Shown here: positions 1 to 9,860 of the stretch, in pieces
Position numbering within the stretch: position 1 is the first letter of the stretch
Layout: each line of letters opens with the position of its first letter
From: an uncultured Altererythrobacter sp.
GTDB taxonomy: Bacteria; Pseudomonadota; Alphaproteobacteria; Sphingomonadales; Sphingomonadaceae
Reading direction: 5' to 3'
Assembly (NCBI GenBank): GCA_913055875.1
Contig: CAJXJY010000001.1
Coordinates: 186,001-250,000, forward strand
DNA length: 64,000 bases
Translations under genes and position numbers: made by a program
The notes under the pieces: generated by a model
What the model was told of the DNA's origin: nothing
What the model saw: the letters and a program-made list of their open reading frames with translations, nothing else
Databases searched by the model: none

Positions 1-1008
1 GCCCGCCGATTTCATCACCTGCTCGCGCCCGGCGACGTTTTCGGGCCGGTGATCCTCGGGCGGCAGGCTGACGACGGTGCCGAAGGTCTCGGTCAGGCCG
101 TAGAGCTGCGCGAAATCGCATTTGAGCCGCTCGACCCCCTGCTTGAGCAGGTCGAGCGGGATCGGGCTGGCGCCGTAGGTCAGCCCCTTCACGCTCGAGA
201 AATCGGCGTTCTCGGCGGCCGGGTGCGCGAGCAGCAGGCGGATCGCCGCGGGGACGAGGAACAGCCACTTCACGCAGTGCTCCTGCACGTCCTCGATCAG
301 CTGCACCGGATCGAATTCGCGGTGGATGATCAGTTCCTGCCCGCCGAGCACCGCGCCCATCGCGGTGCCGACCCCGGCGATATGGCCGTAGGGCATGGCG
401 AGGATCACGCTGTCGCCCGGATCGGCGCAATACCAGTAGATGCCGTGCTCGCGCATCAGCGGGCGCAGATGCGTGCCGTTGTGATGGCTCAGCACCACGC
501 CCTTGGGCAGGCCGGTGGTGCCCGAGGTATAAAGCTGGAGCAGCCCGTCCTGCGCATCGACCGCGGTCTCCACCGGCGTGTCCGGCTGCGCATCGCGCCA
601 CGCCTCGAACTCGCGCTCCATCGAGACGATCCGTCCGTCGAAGGCGACGCTTTCGAACTCGTCCTCGCGGAACAGCACCGCGCCGCCCGAATCGCGCATG
701 ATGAAATCGACCTCTGCCGGGGCGAGCCGCCAGATGATCGGGACGAACACCATCCCCGCGCGCGCGGCGCCGAGCGCCAGTTCGACCGCATGGTCGCTGT
801 TCTTGCCGAAATAGGCGACCCGGTCGCCCTTCTCCAGCCCCAGAGCGGCGAACCCGTGGGCGATCTGCGTCGCGTGGCGGTCGTAGTCGCGATAGGTCGT
901 CGTCCGCTCGCCGTAGCGCAGCGCGACCTGGTCGGGCCGGTTGGCGGCATGCGCGGCGAGCGCCTCGCCATAGGTCGGATAATAGCGTTCCTCGCTCGGC
1001 ACGTTCAT
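1..1008 (-). CDS. AMP-binding acyl-CoA synthetase, 3' end outside window (partial)
   Basis: ANL-superfamily ligase: ATP-dependent adenylation of a carboxylic acid, then thioesterification to CoA. Its 336 visible codons begin at the ATG at 1006-1008 (MNVPSEERYYP) and run off the left edge. The phosphate-binding loop YTSGTTGLPKG is at about residues 160-170, and the region following a QLYGLTE motif is cut off by the window. A GGA-rich stretch precedes the ATG. It lies 94 bases downstream of the M20 amidohydrolase on the same strand, so both may be co-transcribed. Substrate cannot be told; medium- or long-chain fatty or aromatic acids are usual for this group. A second AMP ligase lies near 59 kb. 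Confidence 0.88.
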   Translation of the reverse strand, partial: MNVPSEERYYPTYGEALAAHAANRPDQVALRYGERTTTYRDYDRHATQIAHGFAALGLEKGDRVAYFGKNSDHAVELALGAARAGMVFVPIIWRLAPAEVDFIMRDSGGAVLFREDEFESVAFDGRIVSMEREFEAWRDAQPDTPVETAVDAQDGLLQLYTSGTTGLPKGVVLSHHNGTHLRPLMREHGIYWYCADPGDSVILAMPYGHIAGVGTAMGAVLGGQELIIHREFDPVQLIEDVQEHCVKWLFLVPAAIRLLLAHPAAENADFSSVKGLTYGASPIPLDLLKQGVERLKCDFAQLYGLTETFGTVVSLPPEDHRPENVAGREQVMKSAG

Positions 1009-1102
1009 CCGGGCGTCCTCTCTCGTTGCGGCGGGCCGATTCGTCCGGCCTCTCGGCACGCGAATGTGTCGCTTTTGGCGCGCGGCGTAAACCGCCGATC
1101 CG

Positions 1103-2320
1103 TCAGTCGAAGCCGCGTTCGAGGAAACGCAGCGCGCAGCCCGCCAGCGTTGCCGTGCCGTGCGGCAGCGCGCTCTCGTCGACCATCATGCGGGGGCTGT
1201 GGATGCCGCAGCATTGCTTCCAGTCGTCGCCCTCGCGCGCGACGCCGAGGAAGAACATCGCGCCGGGCACCTGTTCAAGCACGTAGGCGAAATCCTCCGC
1301 CCCCATGATCGGCGCGGGCAACTCGCGCCAGCGCTCCTCGTCGAGGCTCTCGCCGACCACCGCCCGGCCGAGCGCCACCGCGCGCTCGTCGCAGATGGTG
1401 ACCGGGAAGCCTTCGGTGATGACGGTCTCGGCGGTGACGCCGTGCGCGGCGGCGGTTGCCTGCGCGACCTCGCCGATCCACTCGTGCAGCTTCGCGCGGT
1501 TGCGCGGCGACAGGCTGCGGATCGTCCCGCCGAGCCGCGCGTGGTCGGGGATGATGTTGTGCGCGGTGCCGGCATCGAGCTGGGTCACGGTGACGACGAC
1601 CGCATCCGCCGCGTCGAAGCGCCGCGTCACCATCGCCTGCAGCGCCGAGACGATCGCCGCCGCGGCGGGTACCGGATCGCGCGTGTCGTGCGGCATCGAG
1701 GCGTGGCCGCCCTGCCCGGTGACGGTGATGTCGAACTGGTCCGCCGCCGCCATCAGCGGCCCGGCGCGTCCGGCGATCACGCCATGCGGCGCGTTGGGCA
1801 TGATATGGAGCGCGAAGGCAGCATCGGGCAGCGGGCCGTACCCTTCTCCTCCAAGCAGTCCGTCCTCGAGCATGAAGCGCGCGCCGTGGAAGCCCTCCTC
1901 GCCGGGCTGGAACATGAACAGCACCTCGCCTGCCAGCTCCTCGCGCTTCGCCGCGAGCAGTTCCGCCGCCCCGGCGAGCATCGCGGTGTGCGTATCGTGC
2001 CCGCAGGCGTGCATCCGTCCGGGTATCGTCGAGGCGAAGTCGAGCCCGGTCTTCTCCTCCATCGGCAGCGCGTCCATATCGCCGCGCAGCAATACGCGCC
2101 GTCCTTGCTTGGCACCCTTCAGCACCGCCACCTGCCCGGTGGTCGAGGCCCCCTCGCGCCATTCGAGCGGCAGGTGCGCGAGCGCCTCACGCACCTTGGC
2201 CATCGTTTTCGGCGTGTGCAGGCCGAGCTCGGGTTCGGCATGGATCGCGCGGCGCAGCGAGACGATGCGGTCGGCGAGCGCGCGGGCGGATTCGAGCAGG
2301 TCGGGATGCAGCATGCGCAT
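1103..2320 (-). CDS. M20-family amidohydrolase (hippurate hydrolase / IAA-amino acid hydrolase type)
   Basis: Metal-dependent hydrolase of N-acyl amino acids, 405 residues, the usual length for the M20D group. The metal site is visible: RGDMDALP at 79-86, HACGHDTH at 104-111 and QPGEE at 138-142, with GAEDFAYV near the C-terminus. There is no signal peptide, so it should be cytoplasmic. MRML and an in-frame second Met two codons later are both possible starts. The specific acyl-amino acid is not predictable. It is divergent from the diacylglycerol kinase, with about 78 bases between the two starts. Confidence 0.88.
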   Translation of the reverse strand: MRMLHPDLLESARALADRIVSLRRAIHAEPELGLHTPKTMAKVREALAHLPLEWREGASTTGQVAVLKGAKQGRRVLLRGDMDALPMEEKTGLDFASTIPGRMHACGHDTHTAMLAGAAELLAAKREELAGEVLFMFQPGEEGFHGARFMLEDGLLGGEGYGPLPDAAFALHIMPNAPHGVIAGRAGPLMAAADQFDITVTGQGGHASMPHDTRDPVPAAAAIVSALQAMVTRRFDAADAVVVTVTQLDAGTAHNIIPDHARLGGTIRSLSPRNRAKLHEWIGEVAQATAAAHGVTAETVITEGFPVTICDERAVALGRAVVGESLDEERWRELPAPIMGAEDFAYVLEQVPGAMFFLGVAREGDDWKQCCGIHSPRMMVDESALPHGTATLAGCALRFLERGFD

Positions 2321-2398
2321 GACAATACCCGACAGGAAGCGCCGCGTCGGCAGAAAAATGTGGTGAACGCACCGGCCCAGCGGCTAAGGCGGCCCCAA

Positions 2399-3430
2399 AT
2401 GTCCGGCCCCGTCAACGAATTCTACCGCTTCCCGCCGCGCAACGGCGTGCCCGCCGGGCGCACGCGCACCGGCCGCGGGGCGCCGCACGAGCCGCCGATC
2501 GTCGGGGTGATCTACAATCCGCGCAGCCATCGCAATCGCGGTGCCGATCTCGAAGTCGCCGAGCGGCCCAACGTCCATCTCGCGCAGCCCGAAGGGCGCG
2601 AGGCGATCGCCGAAGCGCTGTCGGACTTCGCCTCGCGCGGGATCGATTACCTGATCGTCAACGGCGGCGACGGGACGGTGCGCGACGTGCTGACCGCGGC
2701 GCAGCACGTGTTCGGCGACGACTGGCCCGCGCTTGCGGTGCTTCCCAAGGGCAAGACCAACGCGCTCAACGTCGACCTCGGCGCGCCCGCCGGATGGAAT
2801 TTGTGCGACGCGATCGACGCCTTTCCGCGGGGCCGGCGCGTCGTGCGCCGGCCGCTGTCGGTATGCCCGGTCGAAGGCGATGCCGATCCGATGCTCGGCT
2901 TCATCATGGGCGCGGGCGGCTTCACGCTCGGCGTGCGCGCGGGGCAGGATGCGCACCGGATGGGTGCGTTCGACAGCCTCGCGGTCGCGGTTACCAGCGC
3001 CTGGGGCGTGCTGCAGGGGCTGTTCGGCAGCGACGGCAACGTCTGGCGGCGGGGCGCGCAGATGGAAATCCTGCTCGGCGATGCGCGCGAGCCGCTCGAG
3101 CATGCCGGGAACGGCTACGAAGGCCGCCGCGCGGTGATGCTCGCCTCGACGCTGCATCGCTTCCCGGCCGGGCTGAAAGTGTTCGGCAAATATCGCGAGG
3201 GCCTGAAGCTGACCGCGATGGACCGGCCCGGGCGCCGCCTGCTCGCCGCCGTGCCCGCGATCCTCGCCGGCTGGTCGCCCGGCTGGCTCGACAGCGCCGG
3301 GTTTCACGTTCGCCAGGTCGACCGGTTCGAGCTCGATATCGCCGACCGCTTCATCCTCGACGGCGAGGCGTTCCCGCCGGGCCGCTACCGGGTCGAGCAG
3401 GGTCCCGAACTCGAATTCGTGGTTCCGTGA
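2399..3430 (+). CDS. Diacylglycerol kinase family protein
   Basis: DAGK catalytic-domain lipid kinase, 343 residues, expected to phosphorylate diacylglycerol or a related lipid with ATP. Visible motifs are YNPRSHRN (39-46, the start of the fold) and the nucleotide loop NGGDGT (88-93), with PKGKTNAL shortly after. The C-terminal part ends FILDGEAFPPGRYRVEQGPE, as in the YegS/DgkB-like second domain. The open frame extends far upstream, but only the ATG at 2399 fits the position of the kinase domain. Its stop overlaps the GTG of the next gene (GTGA), so the two are translationally coupled. The partner looks like a phosphatidate cytidylyltransferase, which makes diacylglycerol a plausible substrate. 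Confidence 0.82.
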   Translation: MSGPVNEFYRFPPRNGVPAGRTRTGRGAPHEPPIVGVIYNPRSHRNRGADLEVAERPNVHLAQPEGREAIAEALSDFASRGIDYLIVNGGDGTVRDVLTAAQHVFGDDWPALAVLPKGKTNALNVDLGAPAGWNLCDAIDAFPRGRRVVRRPLSVCPVEGDADPMLGFIMGAGGFTLGVRAGQDAHRMGAFDSLAVAVTSAWGVLQGLFGSDGNVWRRGAQMEILLGDAREPLEHAGNGYEGRRAVMLASTLHRFPAGLKVFGKYREGLKLTAMDRPGRRLLAAVPAILAGWSPGWLDSAGFHVRQVDRFELDIADRFILDGEAFPPGRYRVEQGPELEFVVP

Positions 3431-4317
3431 CCGAAACCCTCGCTGGACGCATCCTCGAGCGGCTGGCGGCCGAGGTGCGCCCCGAAGTGGCCGCATTCGC
3501 CGCACGGCTGGCGCGCGAAGCCGGCGCGGAGGCGGCGCTGTTCTACGGCTCCAACCTGCGCACCGGCGAACTCGAGGGCGTGCTCGATTTCTACCTGCTG
3601 CTGCCGGGCGAGCAGCGCGACCGGATCTGGCCGCGGGTCAGCTATCACGAATGGGAGACCGGCGGACGGGTGCTGCGCGCCAAGGTCGCGACGATGGCGT
3701 TCGAGACCTTCGCCCGCGCCTGCCGCGGCGCAAGCCGGGACACGACCATCTGGGCGCGCTTCGTCCAGCCGGGCGCGCTGGTGTGGCGGGCGAAGGACGA
3801 GGTCGAGCCGCGGATCGTGGAAGCGCTGTCGCAGGCGGCGCGCACCGCGGCACGGCTGGCGGTGGCGCTGGGCCCCGACCGCGGCACCGCGCAGGATTAC
3901 TGGCGCGCGCTGTTCCGCGCCACCTACCGGGCCGAGTTCCGGGTCGAGCAGCCCGGGCGCGAGGATTCGATCCTGTCGGTCAATGCGGCGCATTTCGACG
4001 GACTGCTGCCGCTGGCGCTGGAGGCGGAGGGGATCGCGTTCGCGCGCGAGGGCGAGGCAATCGTGCCGCAGATGCCGGCCGCGCGCCGCGCCGAAATCCT
4101 GCGCTGGTGGAAGCGCCGCCGCCGCTTGGGCAAGCCGCTCAACCTGCTGCGGCTGGTCAAGGCGAGCACGACCTTCGAAGGCGCAGCGCGCTACGCCGCG
4201 TGGAAGATCGAGCGGCATACCGGCGTGCCGGTCGAAGTGACGCCGTGGAAGGAAAAACACCCGCTGCTCGCGGCTCCGGGGGTGTTGTTTGAGGTATGGA
4301 GGAAGCGCGGGGGGTGA
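3427..4317 (+). CDS. Tam41-like nucleotidyltransferase (candidate phosphatidate cytidylyltransferase)
   Basis: A 296-residue protein starting with GTG inside the stop of the kinase gene. I place it near the mitochondrial Tam41/Mmp37 family, which makes CDP-diacylglycerol from phosphatidate and CTP. Seen: a nucleotidyltransferase-like FYGS (39-42) with LDF (53-55) following, a W-x5-Y patch (67-73), and YRAEFRVE (167-174) followed by SVNAAHF (184-190). These resemble, in order, the YGSG/LDF and YSGDFRM/NIAHF blocks of Tam41. There are no membrane segments, unlike CdsA. The assignment rests on memory of motifs, not a search. It could be another nucleotidyltransferase acting on lipids. Confidence 0.6.
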   Translation: MTETLAGRILERLAAEVRPEVAAFAARLAREAGAEAALFYGSNLRTGELEGVLDFYLLLPGEQRDRIWPRVSYHEWETGGRVLRAKVATMAFETFARACRGASRDTTIWARFVQPGALVWRAKDEVEPRIVEALSQAARTAARLAVALGPDRGTAQDYWRALFRATYRAEFRVEQPGREDSILSVNAAHFDGLLPLALEAEGIAFAREGEAIVPQMPAARRAEILRWWKRRRRLGKPLNLLRLVKASTTFEGAARYAAWKIERHTGVPVEVTPWKEKHPLLAAPGVLFEVWRKRGG

Positions 4318-4322
4318 GGTTT

Positions 4323-4650
4323 GTTTTCCGGCGGTGGCGATACCTGTCACTGCGCGGCAAGCATCGGACCGCCGGGTGCGGCACCAGCCCACTTCCCCAC
4401 CCTTCCACCCTTAGGATACTAAAGTCGGGGTGGAAGGGTGGGGGAGTGGGCTGGTGCCGCAAGGAAAGCACGGACGTGCTTTCCGCACGCAACAAAGACT
4501 CCGGGTGGGGGCGTGGGATGGAACAGCAAGGAAAGCACGGAGGTGCTTTCCGCACGCAACTAAAGACTCCTGAAAGGGGAGTCGGTCCGTGCCGCTACCG
4601 GCGGTCCAACGACCGCAACTCAGCGACAGGCCGCATCACCGCCGGAAAAC
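4323..4650. repeat. Large palindromic intergenic element, copy A (full length)
   Basis: Fills the gap between the Tam41-like gene and the convergent DUF2141 gene. The ends are perfect 14-base inverted repeats, GTTTTCCGGCGGTG (4323-4336) and its complement (4637-4650); further in, CCTGTC pairs with GACAGG. A central hairpin has 34-base arms (4377-4410 and 4428-4461, one mismatch) around a loop containing TTAGGATACTAA. Two smaller hairpins follow (4463-4484 and 4530-4551), both with arms GGAAAGCAC and loops GGAC or GGAG, each followed by CGCACGCAAC and AAAGACTCC. Related copies lie at 10540, 36506 and 41618. No open reading frame is convincing. Confidence 0.9.
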
Positions 4651-4660
4651 TAGCTCCAAC

Positions 4661-5152
4661 TCACCAATACTTCATATCGATCGAGATCGGCGTCACGCCC
4701 GAACCGACCGAAAACGCGACCTTGGTGTAGCTCGGCTTGCCGAGGTTGAAGATGTTGATCGAGGGGTTGTTCGACATGCCCCCGCCGTCTTCGCGCAGGT
4801 CGGTCTTCCCGTTGCCGTTGATGTCGTGCCGCACGGCGACGCCGTAGCTGCCCGATTTCGGCACCGGCAGGCAGAAGGTCATCGTGCCCTTGCGCGCGGG
4901 CGCCTCGACACGGTTGAGCCAGCGGCCCTTTTCGAGCCAGTCGGCCTTGGTGCCGTTATAGGTTTGCACGCGCATCGTGCCCTTCGAGGTCTTGATCCCG
5001 TTGACGGTCACCTTGACCGCCGGGCCGCTGCCCGAATTGCACGCGGCGGGGTTGTGCGCGATCTTGTTGCGGTATTGCGCCTGTGCTGCGGGTGCCAGCG
5101 CCAGCGCGCTCGCAGCCGCACCCATCATCGCAATACGAAGTCCGTGTTTCAT
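4661..5152 (-). CDS. DUF2141 domain secreted protein
   Basis: Exported protein of 163 residues with a clear signal peptide (MKHGLRIAMMG, then an Ala-rich core ending AAQAQ). The mature part has the DUF2141 pattern: VKVTVNGIKTSKGTMRV, then SGSYGVAVRHDINGNGKTD and a C-terminal IDMKYW. The function of the family is unknown; it probably forms a periplasmic beta-sandwich. The start at 5152 is chosen because CGAGGA lies 8 bases upstream and the signal peptide begins there; the longer frame adds 22 unlikely residues. It is divergent from rpe. Confidence 0.85.
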   Translation of the reverse strand: MKHGLRIAMMGAAASALALAPAAQAQYRNKIAHNPAACNSGSGPAVKVTVNGIKTSKGTMRVQTYNGTKADWLEKGRWLNRVEAPARKGTMTFCLPVPKSGSYGVAVRHDINGNGKTDLREDGGGMSNNPSINIFNLGKPSYTKVAFSVGSGVTPISIDMKYW

Positions 5153-5411
5153 GCTGTTCCTCGGGTAATTTCCTGCGCCGAACCCGCCGAAACGAGCATG
5201 TCGAGGCGCTGCTTTCAAGTATCGGGACTGTCCCCGTCTGACGGTTCATCTACCGATTCGGGCCTGAATTGCGGCTGAATTCCCCGTTCGGGCGTGGGTC
5301 AATCGTGGGCCAGTCGTGGAAAAGCGCGCGCGCTCTGCTTGTCGCGATTCGGTCGCCCGCCTACTCGGGACGGACCGTCGCGCAAGAGCCGAGCGAGTAT
5401 CCGTAGCGAAA

Positions 5412-6074
5412 ATGGCGACCCCGCTGATTTCCCCTTCGATCCTATCGGCCGATTTCGCCCGGCTGGGCGAAGAGGTGCGCGCGGTCGACGAAGCGGGCGC
5501 GGACTGGATCCATATCGACGTGATGGACGGGCATTACGTGCCCAATATCACCATCGGTCCGGCAGTGATCAAGGCGCTGAGGCCGCATACGTCGAAACCG
5601 TTCGACGTCCATCTGATGATTTCGCCGGTCGACGCCTATCTCGAGCAGTTCGCCGAGGCGGGGGCGGACATCATCACCGTCCATCCCGAAGCGGGGCCGC
5701 ATGTCCACCGCACGCTGCAGGCGATCGGCGCGCTCGGCAAGAAGGCCGGCGTGGTGCTCAATCCGGGCACGCCCGAGGCACATCTCGACTATTTGCTCGA
5801 CCTCGTCGACCTGGTGCTGGTGATGAGCGTCAATCCCGGCTTCGGCGGGCAGAGCTTCATCGACAGCCAGCTGCGCAAGATCGCCGCGATCCGCGAGCGC
5901 ATCGACGCTACCGGCCGCGCGATCCATCTCGAAGTCGACGGCGGGGTCGATCCGGACACTGCGCGGCAATGCGTCGATGCGGGCGCCGACGTGCTGGTCG
6001 CGGGCTCGGCCACCTTCAGGGGCGGGCCGGAGCGCTATGCCGCGAATATCGCCGCACTGAGGGGTGGGGGATGA
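5412..6074 (+). CDS. rpe: Ribulose-phosphate 3-epimerase
   Basis: Interconverts ribulose 5-phosphate and xylulose 5-phosphate in the pentose phosphate pathway; cytoplasmic (beta/alpha)8 barrel of 220 residues. Family motifs are visible: SPSILSADF at the N-terminus, [15 protein letters not shown] with the metal-binding His/Asp, [16 protein letters not shown] and the phosphate-binding VDGGV and AGSA loops. The start at 5412 matches the usual [15 protein letters not shown] beginning. It heads an operon: its stop overlaps the start of the heparinase-like gene (ATGA), which is followed by purH. Confidence 0.96.
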   Translation: MATPLISPSILSADFARLGEEVRAVDEAGADWIHIDVMDGHYVPNITIGPAVIKALRPHTSKPFDVHLMISPVDAYLEQFAEAGADIITVHPEAGPHVHRTLQAIGALGKKAGVVLNPGTPEAHLDYLLDLVDLVLVMSVNPGFGGQSFIDSQLRKIAAIRERIDATGRAIHLEVDGGVDPDTARQCVDAGADVLVAGSATFRGGPERYAANIAALRGGG

Positions 6075-7945
6075 GCGAGGGCGCGATCACCACCGGCGAG
6101 CGCGAGGCGCAGCGGATCGCGACCGAGGAAGCGCTCGCGCTGCCGCTCGAAGGTGGTGCGGCGGACCATGTGCTCGGGCGCGACGGCGAGCTCGAACCGG
6201 TGCCGGAGGGCGACGTGCTCGAACCCGGCCGCTCGCTCGCGATCGCCGATTTCGCCCCGCCCTCGCTCGGCGCGGGCGAGCGGCTGATCCGGCTCGCCTA
6301 CCGGCTCGGCGTGCCGGGTTCGACGCTGAGCTCGCCTTTCGCCAAGCCGGCGAAGCTGCGCCTGCTCGGTACGGTCGAAAGTCCGCTCGCGGGCGATCGC
6401 GCCGCCGGCGTCGCGCTGCGCGCGGGGCATTTCCTCGTCAACGGGGTCAAGGCCCCGATCGCGCAGATGGATTTTGCGCCCAGCGCGCGGCTGACCCCGC
6501 CGTTCGAGCGCACCGTCCACGGTTTCGCCTGGCTGCGCGACCTCTCCGCAAGCGCGCCGCGCGAGCAATGCGTGGCCACCGCCGAGCGCGTGCTCGGCGC
6601 CTGGCTCAAGGCCAATCCGAGATCCGGCAAGGGTGCGGCGTGGAATGTCGAACATGTCGGGCACCGCTTGCTCAACTGGCTGGTACACGCGCCGCTGGTG
6701 CTGTCGGGCGGCGATGCGACACTGCGCCCGAAAGTCCTGAGCGCGATCGCCACGACCGCGCGCTGGCTCGACAAGAATATCGGCAAGTCGAACGACCGGA
6801 TGGGCGAGGTCGCGGGCTGGTGCGCGGTCGTCGCGGCCGGGCTGCTCCTGCCCGAGGGCAAGCCGCGCCGCCTTTACGGCGAAGCGGGGCTGGTGCGCGC
6901 GCTGGGCGACCTCGTGTCGGACGATGGCGGGGTGCTGTCGCGCAGCCCGCTGGCGCAGATGGACGCGATCGCGCTGCTGGTCGATCTCGCCGCCTGCTAC
7001 GATGCGGCAGGGCGCGACGTGCCCGACGCGCTGCAATCGATGCTCGAACTGCTGGTGCCGCCGCTGCTGGCTCTGCAGCACGGCGACGGCGGGCTCGGCA
7101 GCTGGCAGGGCGCGGGGGCGATCCGCGCTTCGCGTCTGGCTGCGCTGATCGACGCCAGCGGGGTGCGCACGCGCCCGCTCAAGGATGTGCGGCAATGGGG
7201 CTACCAGCGCGTATCGGGCGGCAAGTCGGTGCTCCAGTTCGACGCCGCGCCGCCGCCGCTGGCGAAGCATTCGCGCTTCGGCTGCGCCTCGACGCTGGCG
7301 TTCGAATTTTCCGCGCAGGGGCAGCGTCTGGTGGTCAATTGCGGCGGCGCCGCGCTCGCCGGCGGGCAGGTGCCGGTGCGGATCGAGCAGGGGCTGCGCG
7401 CGACCGCGGCGCATTCGGCGCTGGTGCTCGACAACGCCAATTCGACCGCGGTGCACCTGGGCGGCAAGCTCGGCGCCGGCGTCAACGAGGTCGAGATCGA
7501 CCGCCGCGCGCTCGATCTCGGCAACGGCTCGGCGACGCGGATCGAGGCGAGCCATGACGGCTATGCCGCGCGCTACAATCTGATCCATCGCCGGATCCTG
7601 ATCATGCGCGACGACGGCACCGAGCTACGCGGCGAGGACCTGCTGGTGCCGGCGGGCCGCAAGGGCAAGCGCGGCAAGGTCGGCTACGCGATCCGCTTCC
7701 ATATCGGCCCGGGGATCGAGATCGGGCTGTCGCAGGACAGGAAGGGCGCCGGGCTGGCACTGCCCGACGGGAGCTACTGGCAGTTCCGCATGGCGGGCGA
7801 TGCCGGCGACACCGCGCTGTCGGTCGAGGAAAGCATGTGGGTCGACGGACAGGGCCGCCCGCGCCCGATCCAGCAATTGGTTATCGAAGGGATGGCGCAG
7901 CGCAGCGGGGGCAATTTCTCCTGGCTGTTCAAGAAAATGGGGTGA
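6071..7945 (+). CDS. Heparinase II/III family protein
   Basis: A 624-residue protein of the type found beside purH in many alphaproteobacteria. The N-terminal two-thirds is helical with the family patch [20 protein letters not shown] and, about 40 residues later, [17 protein letters not shown]. The C-terminal third is the predicted beta-sandwich of the heparinase II/III domain, beginning after [18 protein letters not shown]. There is no signal peptide, odd for a polysaccharide lyase, so a cytosolic or atypical role is possible. Translation is coupled to rpe by ATGA overlap, and purH begins 6 bases after its stop. The substrate is unknown; real heparin is unlikely. Confidence 0.82.
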   Translation: MSEGAITTGEREAQRIATEEALALPLEGGAADHVLGRDGELEPVPEGDVLEPGRSLAIADFAPPSLGAGERLIRLAYRLGVPGSTLSSPFAKPAKLRLLGTVESPLAGDRAAGVALRAGHFLVNGVKAPIAQMDFAPSARLTPPFERTVHGFAWLRDLSASAPREQCVATAERVLGAWLKANPRSGKGAAWNVEHVGHRLLNWLVHAPLVLSGGDATLRPKVLSAIATTARWLDKNIGKSNDRMGEVAGWCAVVAAGLLLPEGKPRRLYGEAGLVRALGDLVSDDGGVLSRSPLAQMDAIALLVDLAACYDAAGRDVPDALQSMLELLVPPLLALQHGDGGLGSWQGAGAIRASRLAALIDASGVRTRPLKDVRQWGYQRVSGGKSVLQFDAAPPPLAKHSRFGCASTLAFEFSAQGQRLVVNCGGAALAGGQVPVRIEQGLRATAAHSALVLDNANSTAVHLGGKLGAGVNEVEIDRRALDLGNGSATRIEASHDGYAARYNLIHRRILIMRDDGTELRGEDLLVPAGRKGKRGKVGYAIRFHIGPGIEIGLSQDRKGAGLALPDGSYWQFRMAGDAGDTALSVEESMWVDGQGRPRPIQQLVIEGMAQRSGGNFSWLFKKMG

Positions 7946-7951
7946 ATTCGC

Positions 7952-9541
7952 GTGAGTGACGTGAAGATCGAGCGGGCGCTGCTGTCGGTGTCCGACAAGA
8001 CCGGATTGGTCGAGCTGGGGCAGGCGCTCGCGGCGCGCGGGGTCGAACTGGTCTCGACCGGCGGTACCGCCAAGGCGCTGCGCGATGCGGGCCTTGGCGT
8101 GCGCGACATTTCCGACCTGACCGGTTTTCCCGAGATGATGGACGGGCGCGTCAAGACGCTCCATCCCAAGGTCCATGGCGGGCTGCTCGCGGTGCGCGAC
8201 AACGAGGAGCACGCCGCGGCGATGGATGCCCACGATATCGGCGCGATCGACCTCGTCGTGGTCAATCTCTACCCGTTCGAAGCGACCGTGATGCGCGGCG
8301 CCGAACGCCCCGAAATCATCGAGAACATCGATATCGGCGGACCCAGCATGGTTCGTTCTTCGGCGAAAAATCACCAATTCGTCACTATTGTCACCGATCC
8401 GGGTGATTACGAGACGCTTCTCGGAGAGCTCAAGGCGCGGGAAGGTGCGACCTCGCTCGATTTCCGCAAGAAGATGGCGGCCAAGGCCTTCGCGGCGACC
8501 GCCGCATACGACAGCATGATCAGCCAATGGTTCGCGTTCGCCGACCAAGGGAAAATGTTCCCGGATTTCCTTGCGGTCAACGGCGTCGCACCGGTCGAGC
8601 TGCGCTACGGCGAGAACCCGCACCAGAAGGCTGCGCTCTACACGCCGGCGGGTCCGCACGGGCGCGGGATCGCGCAGGCCGAGCAGCTGCAGGGCAAGGA
8701 ACTCAGCTACAACAATTTGGGCGACGCCGACGCGGCGCTCGAACTATGCGCCGAGTTCCGCGGCGGCGATCCGGCGGTGGTGATCGTCAAGCACGCCAAT
8801 CCGTGCGGCGTGGCGCAGCGCGCGACGCTGGCCGAGGCGTGGGACGAGGCGCTCGCTTGCGACAGCGTGTCGGCCTTCGGCGGGATCGTCGCGGTCAACA
8901 CCGAACTCGACGGCGCCACGGCGGAGCGGATCGCGACGATCTTCACCGAAGTCGTCATCGCGCCTGCCATCGGCGACGAGGCGCGCGCAATCTTCGCGAA
9001 GAAAAAGAACCTGCGCCTGCTCGTCACCGGCGACCTGCCCGATCCGCGCCGCGGCGGGCTGGCGGTCAAGCCGATCACCGGCGGGCTGCTGGTCCAGAGC
9101 CGCGACAACGGCGCGATCGCCGCCGGAGACCTGAAAGTGGTGACGACGCGCGAACCGACCGAGCAGGAGCTCAGGGATTGCCTGTTCGCCTGGACCGTCG
9201 CGCGCCACGTCAAGTCGAACGCGATCGTCTACGCGAAGGACGGCGCCACAGCGGGAATCGGCGCGGGGCAGATGAACCGGCGCGATTCGTCGCGTATCGC
9301 GGCGATGAAGGCGGCCGAGGCGGCGGAGACCCATGGCTGGGACGTGCCGCGCACGCAGGGCAGCGCGGTCGCCTCGGACGCCTTCTTCCCCTTCGCCGAC
9401 GGGCTCCTCGCCGCAGCCGAAGCGGGCGCGAGCGCGGTGATCCAGCCGGGCGGCTCGATCCGCGACGACGAGGTGATCGCGGCGGCGAACGAGGCCGGGC
9501 TGGCGATGGTTTTCACCGGGATGCGCCACTTCAGGCACTGA
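7952..9541 (+). CDS. purH: Bifunctional AICAR transformylase / IMP cyclohydrolase
   Basis: Catalyses the last two steps of de novo IMP synthesis: formyl transfer to AICAR, then ring closure. At 529 residues it is the normal length. The N-terminal MGS-like cyclohydrolase domain starts [12 protein letters not shown] and contains [11 protein letters not shown] and NLYPFEATV; the transformylase domain has [21 protein letters not shown] and the C-terminal [13 protein letters not shown]. The start is a GTG six bases after the heparinase-like stop. The stop codon lies inside a perfect hairpin (9536-9560) that probably ends the operon. Confidence 0.97.
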   Translation: MSDVKIERALLSVSDKTGLVELGQALAARGVELVSTGGTAKALRDAGLGVRDISDLTGFPEMMDGRVKTLHPKVHGGLLAVRDNEEHAAAMDAHDIGAIDLVVVNLYPFEATVMRGAERPEIIENIDIGGPSMVRSSAKNHQFVTIVTDPGDYETLLGELKAREGATSLDFRKKMAAKAFAATAAYDSMISQWFAFADQGKMFPDFLAVNGVAPVELRYGENPHQKAALYTPAGPHGRGIAQAEQLQGKELSYNNLGDADAALELCAEFRGGDPAVVIVKHANPCGVAQRATLAEAWDEALACDSVSAFGGIVAVNTELDGATAERIATIFTEVVIAPAIGDEARAIFAKKKNLRLLVTGDLPDPRRGGLAVKPITGGLLVQSRDNGAIAAGDLKVVTTREPTEQELRDCLFAWTVARHVKSNAIVYAKDGATAGIGAGQMNRRDSSRIAAMKAAEAAETHGWDVPRTQGSAVASDAFFPFADGLLAAAEAGASAVIQPGGSIRDDEVIAAANEAGLAMVFTGMRHFRH

Positions 9542-9560
9542 AGGCGTTCTGCCTTCAGTG
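9536..9560 (+). terminator. Hairpin at purH stop
   Basis: Perfect inverted repeat CACTGAAGGC / GCCTTCAGTG with a GTTCT loop, overlapping the purH stop codon. The tract behind it (TCGTAC) has few T residues, so it may act as a weak or 3'-stabilising terminator rather than a classical intrinsic one. Confidence 0.55.
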
Positions 9561-9587
9561 TCGTACCCCCGCGCAGGCGGGGACCCG
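9561..9587. repeat. Short GC-rich palindromic repeat of the CCCCGC-GCAG-GCGGGG type
   Basis: TCGTACCCC followed by CCCCGC (9567-9572), loop GCAG and GCGGGG (9577-9582), then ACCC. It resembles the short dispersed GTCATCCCCGCGAAGGCGGGGA-type repeats seen between genes in many proteobacterial genomes (from memory). Only one copy lies in this window. Confidence 0.5.
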
Positions 9588-9722
9588 TGTCGACCGGGCG
9601 TAACCGATCGCGCCCGCCGCGCGAATGAACCCGCAGCAACAGCCGCATTCAGTATGCGGAAAGCGCGCCGTCCCTATCCATGCCCGCAACGATTCGCACA
9701 CGGACCATGAAACAGCAGACCG

Positions 9723-9860
9723 ATGAAACTCCTCCGCTCCGACCTCGCCCGCAATTTCTCCATCGGCTTTCTCGCCGGCAGCCTGATCGTGCTCGGAGTA
9801 ATGGCGCCGGATCTGTTGACGCAGATCGTACCCGAAGCCGCCGCCGCCACCCTTCGATGA
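9723..9860 (+). CDS. Small single-span membrane protein, 45 residues
   Basis: Open frame of 46 codons beginning MKLLRSDLARNFSIG and containing one hydrophobic stretch (FLAGSLIVLGVMAPDLL), so an N-in single-span membrane peptide is likely. Its TGA overlaps the msrA ATG (ATGA at 9857-9860), the spacing of a translationally coupled pair. There is no strong ribosome binding site; GAAACAGCAGACCG precedes the ATG. I do not recognise a family. Support comes from the coupled overlap and the good hydrophobic profile. Confidence 0.55.
   Translation: MKLLRSDLARNFSIGFLAGSLIVLGVMAPDLLTQIVPEAAAATLR

Noticed and set aside
1160-2398. Upstream extension of the diacylglycerol kinase frame by over 400 codons
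   Set aside because: It reads antisense through the M20 amidohydrolase with shadow-like composition; the kinase domain begins after the ATG at 2399.
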